Source: a virus
Virus record (IMG/VR): IMGVR_UViG_3300048003_000321
Span: 1 to 31,351 of that record
Strand: one strand, 5' to 3'
Length of the DNA: 31,351 nt
Shown: piece by piece, positions 30,785 to 31,351 of the stretch
Position numbering within the stretch: position 1 is the stretch's first letter
Layout: each line of letters opens with the position of its first letter
The notes under the pieces: generated by a model
Told to the model about the DNA's origin: nothing
Database searches by the model: none
What the model saw: the letters and a program-made list of their open reading frames with translations, nothing else
Program-made: the position numbers and the translations under genes

Positions 30785-30950
30785 CCGGTTCTCCCCAATA
30801 CATGAGATAAAACGCTTTACAATTTGGGCATGAGTAATTGGTCACAATCAGATGCTCATCAATGTCATGCTCTGGATCGTGATCCCCTCCCCAAATCAAT
30901 TCTGTGTTGCACTGCCAGCAAAGTGGACGCATCACCATTGACTCACTCAT
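30768..30950 (-). CDS. Small zinc-ribbon protein (60 aa)
   Basis: Two CxxC knuckles (Cys11-x2-Cys14 and Cys41-x2-Cys44) flank a Trp-Gly-Gly-x-His and Asp/His-rich loop. The product is compact and acidic. It overlaps the ninB-like gene by ATGA and ninG by 17 bases, so it is translated with both. Small zinc proteins in nin-type clusters are common but mostly uncharacterised. Alternative in-frame starts at residues 5 and 7 are possible. It probably binds zinc and perhaps nucleic acid or NinG. Confidence 0.7.
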   Translation of the reverse strand: MSESMVMRPLCWQCNTELIWGGDHDPEHDIDEHLIVTNYSCPNCKAFYLMYWGEPDGEES

Positions 30951-31351
30951 CGCGGACCCTCCAGGCCATCAACCGTGACCCCTGTCAGCTCAGCAATCCT
31001 GCCCAGGAGAATCTCCACAGCCTCGCTCAGCTCTTTCCTGGTTAATCGGGTAGTGCTGGCCTTGTCATATTTCGCAATCGCAATAGGCCGCAATAACAGC
31101 TCTTTGACGCTGACCTCAGACCAGGGAATGTGAAACTCTGGGTTGAACGGATGCGCCATCTCCTGGCCGGCATCATTCAGAGCCTCTGCCAAACGTCTCA
31201 GAACGGCGTGTAAGGCGCTGTTCTGGTCAGTGGTACGTGTCCCCTCCTTTTCCGATAAAAACACGTCACGGCCTTCTGAGAGCCTCCTGAGCACATGTTC
31301 GTATAAATACTTAGCTGATTGCTCAGAGTTGATATGCCAACCGACACCGTT
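30947..31351 (-). CDS. ninB: NinB-like recombination protein, 5' end cut by the window
   Basis: The frame is open to the window edge: 19 codons precede the GTG at 31294 without a stop, so the true start lies beyond 31351. The core RTTDQN-x2-LHAVL is the NinB signature (lambda NinB has RSLDQN). A Trp-Ser-x-Val-Ser-Val segment and STTRLTRKEL near the C-terminus also fit the wider family. NinB binds single-stranded DNA and aids recombination. The visible 134 codons should be most of the protein, since lambda NinB is about 146 residues. It ends in an ATGA overlap with the zinc-ribbon gene. Confidence 0.8.
   Translation of the reverse strand, partial: NGVGWHINSEQSAKYLYEHVLRRLSEGRDVFLSEKEGTRTTDQNSALHAVLRRLAEALNDAGQEMAHPFNPEFHIPWSEVSVKELLLRPIAIAKYDKASTTRLTRKELSEAVEILLGRIAELTGVTVDGLEGPR

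Overview
This window is part of the genome of a tailed, short-tailed (podovirus-type) double-stranded DNA phage. The evidence is an almost gap-free late operon on the minus strand. It encodes a two-subunit terminase, a connector adaptor, a very large set of fibre and adhesin proteins, a nozzle-like beta-propeller protein, a run of internal (ejection) proteins, a large P22-type portal, a scaffold-like protein and a major capsid protein of the SU10/DUF5309 kind. No sheath, tape measure or tail-tube genes are seen. The host is probably a Gram-negative bacterium, because two products carry export signals, one with a lipobox. A marine or aquatic gammaproteobacterium would fit the style of the virion proteins, but the window does not prove it.

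Plus strand, about 1-2112: a block of small non-structural genes in two similar transcription units. Each has a TGTTGTTTGGGA leader (1-12 and 1087-1098), a first gene whose stop codon lies in a GGCCGC/GCGGCC hairpin (242-257 and 1589-1605), and then an ACAGGGAGAG ribosome-binding box and a second gene. The second unit has a clear promoter (TTGCAT-N17-TATAGT, 1053-1081) whose spacer is a 22-base near-palindrome, as in a repressor-controlled promoter. Products include a hydrophobic membrane protein, a zinc-ribbon protein and a secreted protein.

Minus strand, transcribed from 31351 down to 2168: first NinB (cut by the window edge), a zinc-ribbon protein, NinG and a possible PD-(D/E)XK nuclease. 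Next come terminase small and large subunits and the adaptor. About 11 kb of adsorption genes follow (27608 to 15691), including a lipoprotein. Then come the nozzle, a GNAT-like protein, internal virion proteins, portal, scaffold and capsid. A strong intrinsic terminator (3486-3510) closes this operon. Two genes lie beyond it, one of them a probable ADP-ribosyltransferase effector. The minus-strand operon and the plus-strand block converge at 2112/2168.

Most minus-strand genes overlap by ATGA or TAATG, so translation is probably coupled along the operon. No integrase, repressor gene, tRNA, CRISPR array or insertion sequence is visible. Endolysin and replication genes must lie outside the window. 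The most interesting items are the ART-like protein after the terminator, the S74 chaperone-like domain on a Gln/Asn-rich internal protein, the repeated plus-strand regulatory module, and the array of fibre genes that share a duplicated Trp-rich motif.
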